Part shown: in pieces, positions 8,043 to 15,136 of the stretch
Layout: every line of letters starts with the position of its first letter
Numbering within the stretch: position 1 is the stretch's first letter
Source: JBDUDK01 sp040002995
Lineage (GTDB): Bacteria; Actinomycetota; Acidimicrobiia; Acidimicrobiales; Ilumatobacteraceae
DNA length: 21,695 nt
Assembly (NCBI GenBank): GCA_040002995.1
Contig: JBDUDK010000147.1
Span: forward strand, 1 to 21,695
Reading direction: 5' to 3'
Notes under the pieces: generated by a model
What the model was told of the DNA's origin: nothing
What the model saw: the letters and a program-made list of their open reading frames with translations, nothing else
Databases searched by the model: none
Made by a program: the position numbers and the translations under genes

Positions 8043-9146
8043 TCAGCTCTCCCGGTAGGCGATCACGGCATACTCGCCACACGTCCGACGATCTTCGTCA
8101 AGGCGTCCGGTCCCGAGTGGGAAAAAGCACGACGCGCGGTCGAAACCGGCGCCCATGCAGAGCATCAGCAGTGACTCCGGAAAAATCGGACGCTCGTGCG
8201 AGAGGTCGGTCCAAAAGGTCTTCCACGCCGCGATTGAGTGCGGGTTGACCGTCTCGGCGATCCACCGACCCCCGGGCCTAAGCACCCTGCGCGATTCGCG
8301 GATGAACTCCAGGAGCCCGGCATAGGGAATGTGCTCGATCACCTGAGCGCTGAAGATGACATCGACCGAGTGCTCACCCTGCTGCCGCAGCCACTCGAGC
8401 GCGTCGACGAGAGCGACGTCGTGACCCTTCGACCGGCAATGTGCGGCCATGCCCGCGTCGAGGTCGATCCCCAGCGCGCGTATCCCCCTGCCGGCCAGCA
8501 GATCAAGCATCTCACCTCGTCCGCAGCCGACGTCGACGACAACGTCGGCGGGCTCGACGTAGCCGAGATATGGCCGTTGCCGCTCCAGCACGAGGGTTTC
8601 ATCACCACGGAAGACCGACTCAAAGAGCAGGTACGGTTCTTCACCGCGGACCGGCTCGTCGTAGGCGAGTCGCGTGTTTGAGCCCGAACCTTGCAGAAGG
8701 AGCTCAGGGCGGGCGATATACGGCACAGCGCGCAGCTCTTCAGAAAGTGCCTGGAATCCCGCTTTCACGGCGTTGAGTTGGCCGGCTAGATCCTCGATCT
8801 GTTTGCCGTGGAGACTTCCGAGCTCATGGTCGGTGTTGAGCCGGGCGACGATCTCCCCGAGCCGCTGCTCGTGAAGACTTCCGCGATCGTGGTCCGCATT
8901 GAGGCGTTCAACGATCTCCGCAAGCTGACGGTCGTGCAGGTCGAGCCGCGCGTGCGCCCAGTCGAGGCGCTCCACGAGAGTCGTCAGCCGATCACCGAGC
9001 TCTGAACGGTGTGTCGACTCGGCCAGCAATTTGTCGCAGAGTCGCTGCAGCTCGTCGCACCTGTTCTCAAGCCTCTCAATCTCTGCACTCGTTCCAATAG
9101 CTTTGGAGATCAAGCGACGAGGGTCAAGAGCACCGGAGCTCGACAC
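8043..9146 (-). CDS. coiled-coil methyltransferase with 21-residue repeats
   Basis: This 367-residue protein has two parts. Residues 20-140 are almost all helical and charged, with a coiled coil that includes 21-residue (three-heptad) repeats at 70-90, 91-111 and a partial copy from 112 (each starting LHxxQ/R). A degenerate earlier copy lies at about 49-69. Residues 180-367 form a class I methyltransferase with VVVDVGCGRGEMLDLL (202-217), acidic D228/D230, and VIFSAQVIEHIPYAGLLEFIRESRRVLRPGGRW. The catalytic part resembles methyltransferases from O-antigen and spore-coat polysaccharide clusters. By analogy with WbdD, where a coiled coil sets polysaccharide length and a methyltransferase caps the chain, it may be a chain terminator. 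The domain order differs from WbdD, so this is only an analogy. It starts at GTG 9146, divergent from the GT2 fusion gene. Confidence 0.87.
   Translation of the reverse strand: MSSSGALDPRRLISKAIGTSAEIERLENRCDELQRLCDKLLAESTHRSELGDRLTTLVERLDWAHARLDLHDRQLAEIVERLNADHDRGSLHEQRLGEIVARLNTDHELGSLHGKQIEDLAGQLNAVKAGFQALSEELRAVPYIARPELLLQGSGSNTRLAYDEPVRGEEPYLLFESVFRGDETLVLERQRPYLGYVEPADVVVDVGCGRGEMLDLLAGRGIRALGIDLDAGMAAHCRSKGHDVALVDALEWLRQQGEHSVDVIFSAQVIEHIPYAGLLEFIRESRRVLRPGGRWIAETVNPHSIAAWKTFWTDLSHERPIFPESLLMLCMGAGFDRASCFFPLGTGRLDEDRRTCGEYAVIAYRES
8772..9002 (-). repeat. tandem 63-bp coding repeats (21-residue coiled-coil units)
   Basis: Two full 63-bp units lie at 8877-8939 and 8814-8876. By eye they match at about three quarters of positions without gaps, including the shared runs acttccg and acgatctcc. 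A partial third unit lies at 8772-8813 and a diverged one at about 8940-9002. The unit is an exact multiple of three heptads, so gain or loss of a unit would keep both the reading frame and the coiled-coil register. Confidence 0.8.
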
Positions 9147-9330
9147 CCGACTTGTCTAGCATCGATCGTCACCTAAATCGGTCGCATCCTGCGGGGCAAC
9201 CGACACCGGGTGCTCACGGTAGGGCTCATCGGGCCGTGAGCCAGTCGTCGGTTCGCACCCCCGACTGTGTACTGTGGCGCGGCTTGTATCCGGTATCACG
9301 AGGCGTGTCGAACTGCCGAGCAGGTGTCCA
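9147..9330. promoter_or_regulatory. divergent intergenic region, presumed promoters
   Basis: These 184 bases lie between the divergent coiled-coil methyltransferase and GT2-fusion genes and should hold promoters for both. The only clear structure is an 8-bp perfect inverted repeat at 9212-9219 and 9234-9241. No convincing -10/-35 pair was identified. Confidence 0.3.
9212..9241. repeat. inverted repeat, possible operator
   Basis: The arms GCTCACGG (9212-9219) and CCGTGAGC (9234-9241) are perfect reverse complements with a 14-base spacer. The position, between two divergent start codons, suits an operator for a dimeric regulator better than a terminator. An 8-bp match in GC-rich DNA can arise by chance. 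Confidence 0.3.
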
Positions 9331-10890
9331 ATGAATTCTGATCCGCTCGCCATGCGGGGTTGCATCGTGATGGTGAGCTACAACGAAGCGTCGGCCATTG
9401 GGCCCGTGTTGGCAGAGATCGAGGAAGCGGCCAGCGTCTTGTCGCGAAGTGGCATCGCCCTCGAGGTCCTCCTGGTCGATGACCGGTCCCCCGACGACAC
9501 CGCGACGAGGGCCCTCGAGCAGGCGAGTCGGCTCGGACTGAAGCTCGAGGTAGTGACCGGACAACCGCAAGGGCCGGGCAACGCGTTCATGCGAGGCTTC
9601 GAGCACGCCTTCGCCGCCGGCGCGCCCGATTTCTTCGTGACGCTGGACTCCGACGGACAGCATGATGCTCGCCAAATTCCCGACCTGATTCGTGCCTTCC
9701 TCGCAAGGAATTCAGGGATGACGATCGGCTCGCGTTGGACACGGGGCGGCCGATCCCCGGGGACGCCCATTCAGCGCGCGGCTCTGAGCTTGGTCGGCAA
9801 TTTTCTGATTCGACGGGTCACCGGACTGCGCGGCGTTCGCGACGCCACGACATCGTTTCGCGTCATTCGGCCGGAGGTGGTGACGCTCTTCAAGCCGGAA
9901 CATCTGAGCACCGATGGCTACGGCTTTTTCAGCTCGTTTGCCGTGCTCACCCAGGCCAACGGATTCACCATCGACGAGGTGCCAATCACGTTTCGCCCGC
10001 GCTACTCGGGCGTGTCGAAGCTCACCATGCGCCAGGTGGTCGAGTCGTTCGCCAACTTGTTCACACTGAGAAAACAGGCGAGGCAGATCCGCCAGAGCAA
10101 CTTCGACGATCAGACGACCTGGGCGCAGAGATCGGCCCGTTTCCAACACCAGTCCGCCAGCGACCACACCGCTTACGCGGCGATGCCCGAGTTGCAGGCG
10201 CTCGCCAGCGCAAAACGATTCTTCGATTGGATCATCGACGAACTGAAGCCGGCCCTCGGACAGGACATCCTCGAGGTCGGGGCCGGCATCGGCACCGTGG
10301 CTCAGCGCCTCGCCGACCATTCAGAAACCGCCAGGGTCTTAGCCATCGAACCGGCGTCTGAACCGTTCGCGCGGTTGAAGGAACTCGCTGGTGAGCACCC
10401 GAGAATCGAGGCACGGCAAACAACTTCGGCCCAGTTGGCCGCCGAGGGAGGACGGCAGTTCGACGCAATCGTGTACGTAAATGTGCTCGAACACATTGAG
10501 GACGACGTGGCTGAGCTGGCGCGTGTGCGCCCCCTGCTTCGGCCGGGCGGCGCGTTGTGCATCTTCGTGCCGGCGTCACCGCGGGCGTACGGTTCGATGG
10601 ACTTCATATCGGGGCACTACCGGAGGTATCGCAAGGAGTCGCTGCGTTCGGTTATCAGCGATGCCGGCTACGTCGTCGAGGATCTGCGTTATTTCGACGT
10701 CGCGGGTCTGCCACCGTATTGGCTCGCGTATCGCCTGCTCAACATCCAGCGTTTCGGAGGAGCATCGTCCGCCGCGTTTGATCGAGTGCTCGTCCCGCTG
10801 AGTCGATTCGTTCAGTTCGTCGTCAAGAGCCCGCCCATGGGCAAGAACCTCATCGCCATCGCGCGTCGTGCTGACGACGGCGGCGTCTAG
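9331..10890 (+). CDS. fusion of GT2 glycosyltransferase and SAM-dependent methyltransferase
   Basis: This is a 519-residue two-domain protein. Residues 1-255 form a GT2 (DPM1-like) domain: CIVMVSYNEASAIGPVL (11-27), LLVDDRSPDDT (47-57), TLDSDGQHD with the DSD metal site at 106-108, then GSRWTRGG and GVRDATTSFRVI. Residues 285-519 form a class I methyltransferase: ILEVGAGIGTVAQRL (313-327), VYVNVLEHIEDDVAELARV (381-399), RPGGAL. The fusion suggests that sugar transfer and methylation act on one intermediate. I chose ATG 9331 because the upstream residues from GTG 9274 do not look like family sequence; ATG 9352 is a further option. The methyltransferase half is closely similar to the stand-alone protein at 19158-19895. 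The gene is convergent with the heptose operon, 16 bases away. Confidence 0.87.
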   Translation: MNSDPLAMRGCIVMVSYNEASAIGPVLAEIEEAASVLSRSGIALEVLLVDDRSPDDTATRALEQASRLGLKLEVVTGQPQGPGNAFMRGFEHAFAAGAPDFFVTLDSDGQHDARQIPDLIRAFLARNSGMTIGSRWTRGGRSPGTPIQRAALSLVGNFLIRRVTGLRGVRDATTSFRVIRPEVVTLFKPEHLSTDGYGFFSSFAVLTQANGFTIDEVPITFRPRYSGVSKLTMRQVVESFANLFTLRKQARQIRQSNFDDQTTWAQRSARFQHQSASDHTAYAAMPELQALASAKRFFDWIIDELKPALGQDILEVGAGIGTVAQRLADHSETARVLAIEPASEPFARLKELAGEHPRIEARQTTSAQLAAEGGRQFDAIVYVNVLEHIEDDVAELARVRPLLRPGGALCIFVPASPRAYGSMDFISGHYRRYRKESLRSVISDAGYVVEDLRYFDVAGLPPYWLAYRLLNIQRFGGASSAAFDRVLVPLSRFVQFVVKSPPMGKNLIAIARRADDGGV

Positions 10891-10906
10891 GCGCCAACGC
10901 CTGCCG

Positions 10907-11668
10907 TCACCGTTTGCGGGCCACCGCCACGAGTTGCCAACCGAACGGCGTGTTGGGCAGGTTGAAGCGGAATAGCGGACGGAACACCGCCTGTACCGCT
11001 GTTGCGGCCGACGCGCCAGCGCCGGCGGCGCCCCCGCGCACGTCGTCGATCAACCGCCGTCCCCGGGCCCAAACTACGAGTCGGTAGAGGTTGAAGAAGG
11101 GGAAGCCCGCCGCCTCGACCCGCTCGACCGCGAACCCCGCCCGCTCGAGAACGGTGCGCAGCGACGTTGCGGTGAAGTGGCGGCGGTGGCCGATGTGGCG
11201 ATCGAACGCGGTCCTTGGCCCTCCCGGAACGGTGACCACCAGCCGAGCACCGCGTGCGAGATACGCGGCGGCGTTGTGGAGGAGCCACTCTGGGCGATCG
11301 ACGTGCTCGAGTACCTCAGAACAGGTGGCGTGCGTGCCCCAACCGGCGAGCTCTCCGGGGGTCTGTCGCCTCAACAGATCGGTCTGCACGAAGCGCGCGT
11401 TGGGCACCTTGGCGCGCGCCTGCTCGATACCGGAGGCGCCCAACTCGAGCCCGACGATCTCGACCGAGGGGAGGGCCCGCCGCAACATCAGCGCGAGGTC
11501 GCCCTGGCCGCTCCCGATATCGACGACTCGGCTCATGCCCCCGACCCGAAGCCGGCGCACCAGCAGGCGACGACGGTATTCCTGGGCGGGATTGATTTGT
11601 GAGGAGTCGCCGTAGTCGGCCCACAGGCCGTCCCAGTCGTCGCCCGAGGCGCGCGCGATCGTGCTCAT
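10907..11668 (-). CDS. class I SAM-dependent methyltransferase
   Basis: This 253-residue methyltransferase has SAM motif I VVDIGSGQGDLALML at about residues 48-62, LELGASGI, and HATCSEVLEHVDRPEWLLHNAAAYLARGARLVVTVPGGPRTAFDRHIGHRRHFT. The latter pattern (GGP-x-FDRHIGHRRHF) is common in Methyltransf_23-type enzymes of glycan clusters. It is the last gene of the heptose operon. Its ATG overlaps the transaldolase stop by 4 bases (ATGA at 11665-11668), which indicates coupled translation. The substrate is unknown; a sugar hydroxyl on the heptose glycan is the contextual guess. Its stop faces the GT2 fusion gene 16 bases away, so any terminator must be very compact. Confidence 0.88.
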   Translation of the reverse strand: MSTIARASGDDWDGLWADYGDSSQINPAQEYRRRLLVRRLRVGGMSRVVDIGSGQGDLALMLRRALPSVEIVGLELGASGIEQARAKVPNARFVQTDLLRRQTPGELAGWGTHATCSEVLEHVDRPEWLLHNAAAYLARGARLVVTVPGGPRTAFDRHIGHRRHFTATSLRTVLERAGFAVERVEAAGFPFFNLYRLVVWARGRRLIDDVRGGAAGAGASAATAVQAVFRPLFRFNLPNTPFGWQLVAVARKR

Positions 11669-12378
11669 AGCCGAAATCCCGACGCCGCCGCATCGTTGAA
11701 GAACATCTGCACCGTCTCGAGCGAGTACTGGGTGAGGTCCTTGCCGATCGTGGCCACCTTGGCCAGAAGGTCACTCGTCATGGTGATGATGTGACAGCCG
11801 ATGCGGTTCGCCTCGACCAGGTTGTAGATCTCGCGTGGGCTGGCCCAGATCAGTTCCATGCTCGGATGCGGTTCGAGGAACGCGAGGGCACCCTCCATGA
11901 TCGGCACCGGGTCGCGGCCGGCGTCGGCGATACGACCGGCAAACACCGATACGAAACAGCGGGGTCCTCCGGCCAGTGACGGCACGACGTTCGCTACTTG
12001 CGCGAGGGTCAGGAGCGCGGTGACGTTCTGCTGCACGCCATGGTCGGCCAGGCGGCGCACCAACGCTGAGGTCGTGGCGCCGTCAGTGGTCGTGATGGGA
12101 ATCTTCACGTAGACGTTGTCACCCCAGTTGGCGATCCGCCGGGCTTGGCGCTCCATCTCGACGGGCTCGTCGGCGAACACTTCGAACGAGATCGGGCGAT
12201 CGGGCACGATGTCGATGAACTCGTGCGCGAACTCCTCGTAGTCGACGATGCCCGCCTTGCGCATCAGCGTGGGATTGGTGGTGAAACCCGCGATCGACGG
12301 GTCGGCCGCGAGCTTTCTGACAGTGCTCAGGTCGGCGCCATCGGCAAACAACTTCACGCGTAGATCGGGCGACGTCAC
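11665..12378 (-). CDS. tal: transaldolase (short TalC/FSA-like type)
   Basis: This 237-residue Schiff-base aldolase has Asp13 in KLFADGADLS, GFTTNPTLMRKAG (31-43), SFEVFAD (64-70) and the catalytic lysine K92 in VYVKIPITT. It also has QNVTALLTLAQV and FVSVFAGRIADAG. Transaldolase interconverts fructose 6-phosphate plus erythrose 4-phosphate with sedoheptulose 7-phosphate plus glyceraldehyde 3-phosphate. Fructose-6-phosphate aldolase activity is the alternative for short members. Position in the heptose operon argues for supplying sedoheptulose 7-phosphate. The start is fixed by GTG 12378, which has an AAGGAGG ribosome binding site 4 bases upstream and overlaps the gmhB stop by 4 bases. The longer in-frame reading back to 13074 is Arg-rich and does not resemble a protein family. 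Confidence 0.9.
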   Translation of the reverse strand: MTSPDLRVKLFADGADLSTVRKLAADPSIAGFTTNPTLMRKAGIVDYEEFAHEFIDIVPDRPISFEVFADEPVEMERQARRIANWGDNVYVKIPITTTDGATTSALVRRLADHGVQQNVTALLTLAQVANVVPSLAGGPRCFVSVFAGRIADAGRDPVPIMEGALAFLEPHPSMELIWASPREIYNLVEANRIGCHIITMTSDLLAKVATIGKDLTQYSLETVQMFFNDAAASGFRL

Positions 12379-12920
12379 GATGCCTCCTTGAGGCGTTGGG
12401 CGATGATGAAACAGGCAGCGTCCGCCAACGAACGGGCGACACGGGTGGGAGTGGCGGGCGGCGGCTCGGCGTAACCACGGTCGATGAAGATCGTGCGACA
12501 GCCGGCGGCCCGGCCGGCGTCGACATCGCGCCAGCGGTCGCCGATCATCCAGCTGTGAGACAGGTCGATCCCGTGCTCGGCGGCCGCGTCGAAGAGCAGC
12601 CCCGGCCGCGGCTTGCGACAGTGGCAGTCGTCGACGTCGTCGTGCGGGCACATCCGCAGGTCGTCGACGGTGACCATCTTGCGCACGGAGCGGTTGATGG
12701 CCTCGACGTCGACGGCGGTGGCCGTGCCCCGCGCGAGATCCGGCTGGTTCGTGACCACGACGAGCATGAACCCGGCGAGGCGAAGTGATCGGCACGCGTC
12801 CCGTGCGTCCGGCATCGCGACGACGTCGTTCGCGGTGCGCGGCGGGTGCGGCAGGCCACCGACCACCACCGCGGCGTTGAGCACGCCGTCGCGGTCGAGA
12901 AAGACTGCCGAGCGGCCCAT
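12375..12920 (-). CDS. gmhB: D-glycero-D-manno-heptose 1,7-bisphosphate 7-phosphatase (GmhB)
   Basis: This 181-residue HAD-superfamily phosphatase removes the 7-phosphate from heptose 1,7-bisphosphate. FLDRDGVLN (residues 7-15) supplies nucleophile D9 and acid/base D11. VVTNQPDLARG (55-65) is the second HAD motif. CPHDDVDDCHCRKPRPG (91-107) holds the C/H zinc ligands (C91, H93, C99, C101) and the motif-III lysine typical of GmhB. IGDRWRDVDAG (126-136) gives the final metal aspartates. I chose ATG 12920 because the HAD motif begins six residues later and the gene then sits 2 bases after the epimerase stop. An upstream in-frame extension is unlike the family. The presence of HddA and HddC in the same operon suggests the alpha-anomer pathway. 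Confidence 0.92.
   Translation of the reverse strand: MGRSAVFLDRDGVLNAAVVVGGLPHPPRTANDVVAMPDARDACRSLRLAGFMLVVVTNQPDLARGTATAVDVEAINRSVRKMVTVDDLRMCPHDDVDDCHCRKPRPGLLFDAAAEHGIDLSHSWMIGDRWRDVDAGRAAGCRTIFIDRGYAEPPPATPTRVARSLADAACFIIAQRLKEAS
12383..12389 (-). promoter_or_regulatory. ribosome binding site fixing the transaldolase start
   Basis: AAGGAGG (read on the - strand) lies 4 bases before GTG 12378, inside the last codons of gmhB. It is one of the strongest Shine-Dalgarno matches in the window and supports the GTG start over any upstream in-frame start. Confidence 0.8.
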
Positions 12921-12922
12921 CG

Positions 12923-13906
12923 CTAGATCCGTCCCGCCACGTAATCGTCTGCCATGGCGCACATCGAGGCCCGCAACGCCTCCGCCGACGACCGGCGGCA
13001 CTTCCATCCGAGCGCCTTGATCCGATCGGTGTTGAGGCGCACGGTCGGCACGTCGCCCTTCCAACCGCGGTCACCTCCGGTGAATTCGTAGGTCACCGTC
13101 GCGGGATCCAGCTCGAGCACGCTGACGGCGATGTCGGCGATCTCGCTCACTGTGATGTAGTCACCGGTCGCGACGTTGAAGACCTTGAAACGCGCGGCGC
13201 TCTCGTGGGCGAGCAAGACCGCCGCCATCACGTCCTCGACATGGATGTACGACTTGCTCTGCAGGCCGTCGCCGAGAATAGTTAGACGGTTGGGGTCGTT
13301 GCGGAGTTTGCGGAGGAAGTCGAAGCCGACTCCGTGGGTTTGACGCGGACCGACGACATTGCCGAACCGGAAGGCGCACGCGCGGAGATCGAACATGTGG
13401 CAGTACGACGCGATCAACGCCTCGCAGGCCAGCTTCGAAGCTCCGTAGGTCGAAACCGGCAGGAGCGGCCCATGATTCTCGCGGAACTCGTGGGCGCCGA
13501 GCTCGCCGTAAACGCCGCTGCCCGAGGCGTAGAGCAGGTTCCGGGTACCGGACAAACGCATCGCCTCCACGACCTGATTGGTGAGGAACGTCCCCTCCCA
13601 AAAGTCGATGTCGGGTTCCGTTGCGGCGCGGGCAATGTCGGGGTTGGAGGCGAGATGGATGACGGTGCCGGTCCCGCGCATCGCTTCCGTGAGCGTTGGA
13701 AGGTCCTTCACGTCGGCCCGCACGACCGTCAAACGCGGATCGTCGACGATTCCGGCCAAGTGCCAGTCGCGGCCGGAGCTGAAGTTGTCGTAGATCGTGA
13801 CCGCTCCAACTGAGGGGTCCGCGAGCAGTCGAGTAGCGAAGTGGCTGCCGATGAACCCGGCGCCGCCCACGATGCACCAGCGGCCGGTCCCAAATTCCGG
13901 CGTCAC
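12923..13906 (-). CDS. NAD(P)-dependent epimerase/dehydratase (extended SDR)
   Basis: This 327-residue extended short-chain dehydrogenase has the Rossmann motif GGAGFIGSH at 14-22 and YDNFSSG (39-45), the ribose-binding aspartate region typical of nucleotide-sugar epimerases. It also has HLASNPDI, the catalytic SGSGVYG (128-134) and YGASK (Y154, K158), and RFGNVVGPRQTHGVGFDF. This is the UDP-glucose 4-epimerase/GDP-mannose 4,6-dehydratase type family. In the operon it could modify GDP-D-glycero-D-manno-heptose, for example by epimerisation or the first step to a 6-deoxyheptose, but the substrate cannot be read from sequence. The start is GTG 13906, which overlaps the gmhA stop by 4 bases (GTGA). 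Confidence 0.88.
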   Translation of the reverse strand: MTPEFGTGRWCIVGGAGFIGSHFATRLLADPSVGAVTIYDNFSSGRDWHLAGIVDDPRLTVVRADVKDLPTLTEAMRGTGTVIHLASNPDIARAATEPDIDFWEGTFLTNQVVEAMRLSGTRNLLYASGSGVYGELGAHEFRENHGPLLPVSTYGASKLACEALIASYCHMFDLRACAFRFGNVVGPRQTHGVGFDFLRKLRNDPNRLTILGDGLQSKSYIHVEDVMAAVLLAHESAARFKVFNVATGDYITVSEIADIAVSVLELDPATVTYEFTGGDRGWKGDVPTVRLNTDRIKALGWKCRRSSAEALRASMCAMADDYVAGRI

Positions 13907-14499
13907 TGCACCGACTCCCACTTGGTTGCGGTAATCGCGAGCGCCGGGTGGCTCACCAACAAATGCCAAACCACCGCGCAGATACCCTCGGTGTGGGGCG
14001 TCACTCGATCCGCAAACAGCGGAGGTATGACGACACAGGCATCGGCCACCTTGGCCGTGAATCCGCCATCACGTCCGACGATCCCGAAGACACTCGCCCG
14101 GCGCTCCTTCGCGAACTCAAGCGCCCGGACGATGTTGGCCGACACGTTCTTTTCGGCGTTCCCTCCACCGACCGAGAACACCAGCACCGCGTCGTCCGCC
14201 CGGAGGCGTGAGCCTTCGAGCCACGCCGAAAACACCGTCTCCCAACCCTCGTCGTTGGTGCGAGCCGTCAACTCCGACACGTTGTCGGTGGGCGCGTAGG
14301 CCTCAAACCCGCAGATTTTCCGGAAGTCGTTTACGGCGTGTCCGGCGTGACCGGCCGAGCCACCCACGCCGAGAATGAACAAACGACCGCCGCGGGCGCG
14401 CGCCGCGGCAAGGCCCTCGGCCAGCGCTTCGATCGCGGTGCGGTCGATGCGACCCAGCACCTGCGCCGTCTCGTCGAGAAAGGTGGAAGTGAAGCTCAC
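13903..14499 (-). CDS. gmhA: sedoheptulose 7-phosphate isomerase (GmhA)
   Basis: This 198-residue SIS-domain isomerase converts D-sedoheptulose 7-phosphate to D-glycero-D-manno-heptose 7-phosphate, the entry step of the heptose pathway. The phosphosugar-binding loop is FILGVGGSAGHAGHAVNDFRK (41-61), followed by DNVSELTARTNDEGWETVF (72-90) and VFSVGGGNAEKNVSANIV (108-124). The C-terminal helix VTPHTEGICAVVWHLLV differs in wording from E. coli GmhA but sits in the same place. It starts at GTG 14499 with a GAGG ribosome binding site at 14505-14508, which itself overlaps the upstream methyltransferase stop. It is coupled to the epimerase gene by a 4-base overlap. Confidence 0.92.
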   Translation of the reverse strand: MSFTSTFLDETAQVLGRIDRTAIEALAEGLAAARARGGRLFILGVGGSAGHAGHAVNDFRKICGFEAYAPTDNVSELTARTNDEGWETVFSAWLEGSRLRADDAVLVFSVGGGNAEKNVSANIVRALEFAKERRASVFGIVGRDGGFTAKVADACVVIPPLFADRVTPHTEGICAVVWHLLVSHPALAITATKWESVQ

Positions 14500-14506
14500 G
14501 ATGACC

Positions 14507-15136
14507 TCATATCGGCCGGACCCGGCACACGGCGAGGGTGTTCAGGCCGAATTTGTGCCGGCGGCAGGAGATGAGCGACGGCAGGAAACCCGCTTCCACG
14601 AGCAAGGGCCAGAGGTCTCGGGGGTCGTAGTAGCGCTTGTGGTCGTCGATCTCGGCCCGAGGCGACAGACCTAGTCGGAACGCGGAGAGCTCCAGAGCCC
14701 GCTTACCCAGCCAGGTGGGGACGTTGATGACCACGATCCCGTCCGCAGCGGTGATCCGCCGCAGCTCGCCGAGGGTGGCCCGGTCGTCCCAGAGATGCTC
14801 GAGCACCGACATGCACAGCGTGATGTCGACCGAATAGTCGGCGATGGACGCGAGCACGGCCGGCAAACCGCCTTCGATAGCCGTCACCAGTGGATGGCCC
14901 TTGAGGCGTTCTGACAGCGCCACGTCGGCGACGGTCAAGTGCGAAATCTCGTCGAGCAGCGGGGTGGTGATGCGTGCGTCGTGCCCGCAGCCGATGTCGG
15001 CAACGCGCTTTCCGTGCCAGTCGCCGACGTGGCGACGCAGGCTCCGCGCCGACAGCCACGTGCCGAACTTGTCGACGGGGGACAACGCGTAGTCCTGGCC
15101 GAACGATTTCGTTCGCGTCGATAGGTCAGCGGCCAC
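14507..15136 (-). CDS. class I SAM-dependent methyltransferase
   Basis: This 209-residue protein has motif I VADIGCGHDARITTPLL (45-61), VADVALSERL and VDITLCMSVLEHLWDDRATLGELRRITAADGIVVINVPTW. It then has LSPRAEIDDHKRYYDPRDLWPLLVEAGF. This is a compact Methyltransf_11-like enzyme. The chosen start, GTG 15136, follows a GAGGTGGGG ribosome-binding stretch and overlaps the membrane GT2 gene by 11 bases. The earlier in-frame residues up to 15271 are Ser/Arg-rich antisense of the GT2 coding frame and were discarded. Its place between the GT2 and gmhA genes ties it to the heptose glycan, but the substrate is unknown. Confidence 0.85.
   Translation of the reverse strand: MAADLSTRTKSFGQDYALSPVDKFGTWLSARSLRRHVGDWHGKRVADIGCGHDARITTPLLDEISHLTVADVALSERLKGHPLVTAIEGGLPAVLASIADYSVDITLCMSVLEHLWDDRATLGELRRITAADGIVVINVPTWLGKRALELSAFRLGLSPRAEIDDHKRYYDPRDLWPLLVEAGFLPSLISCRRHKFGLNTLAVCRVRPI

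Noticed and set aside
12379..13074. N-terminal extension of the transaldolase
   Set aside because: The extra residues are Arg-rich antisense-like sequence lying over gmhB, and a strong ribosome binding site sits directly before GTG 12378.
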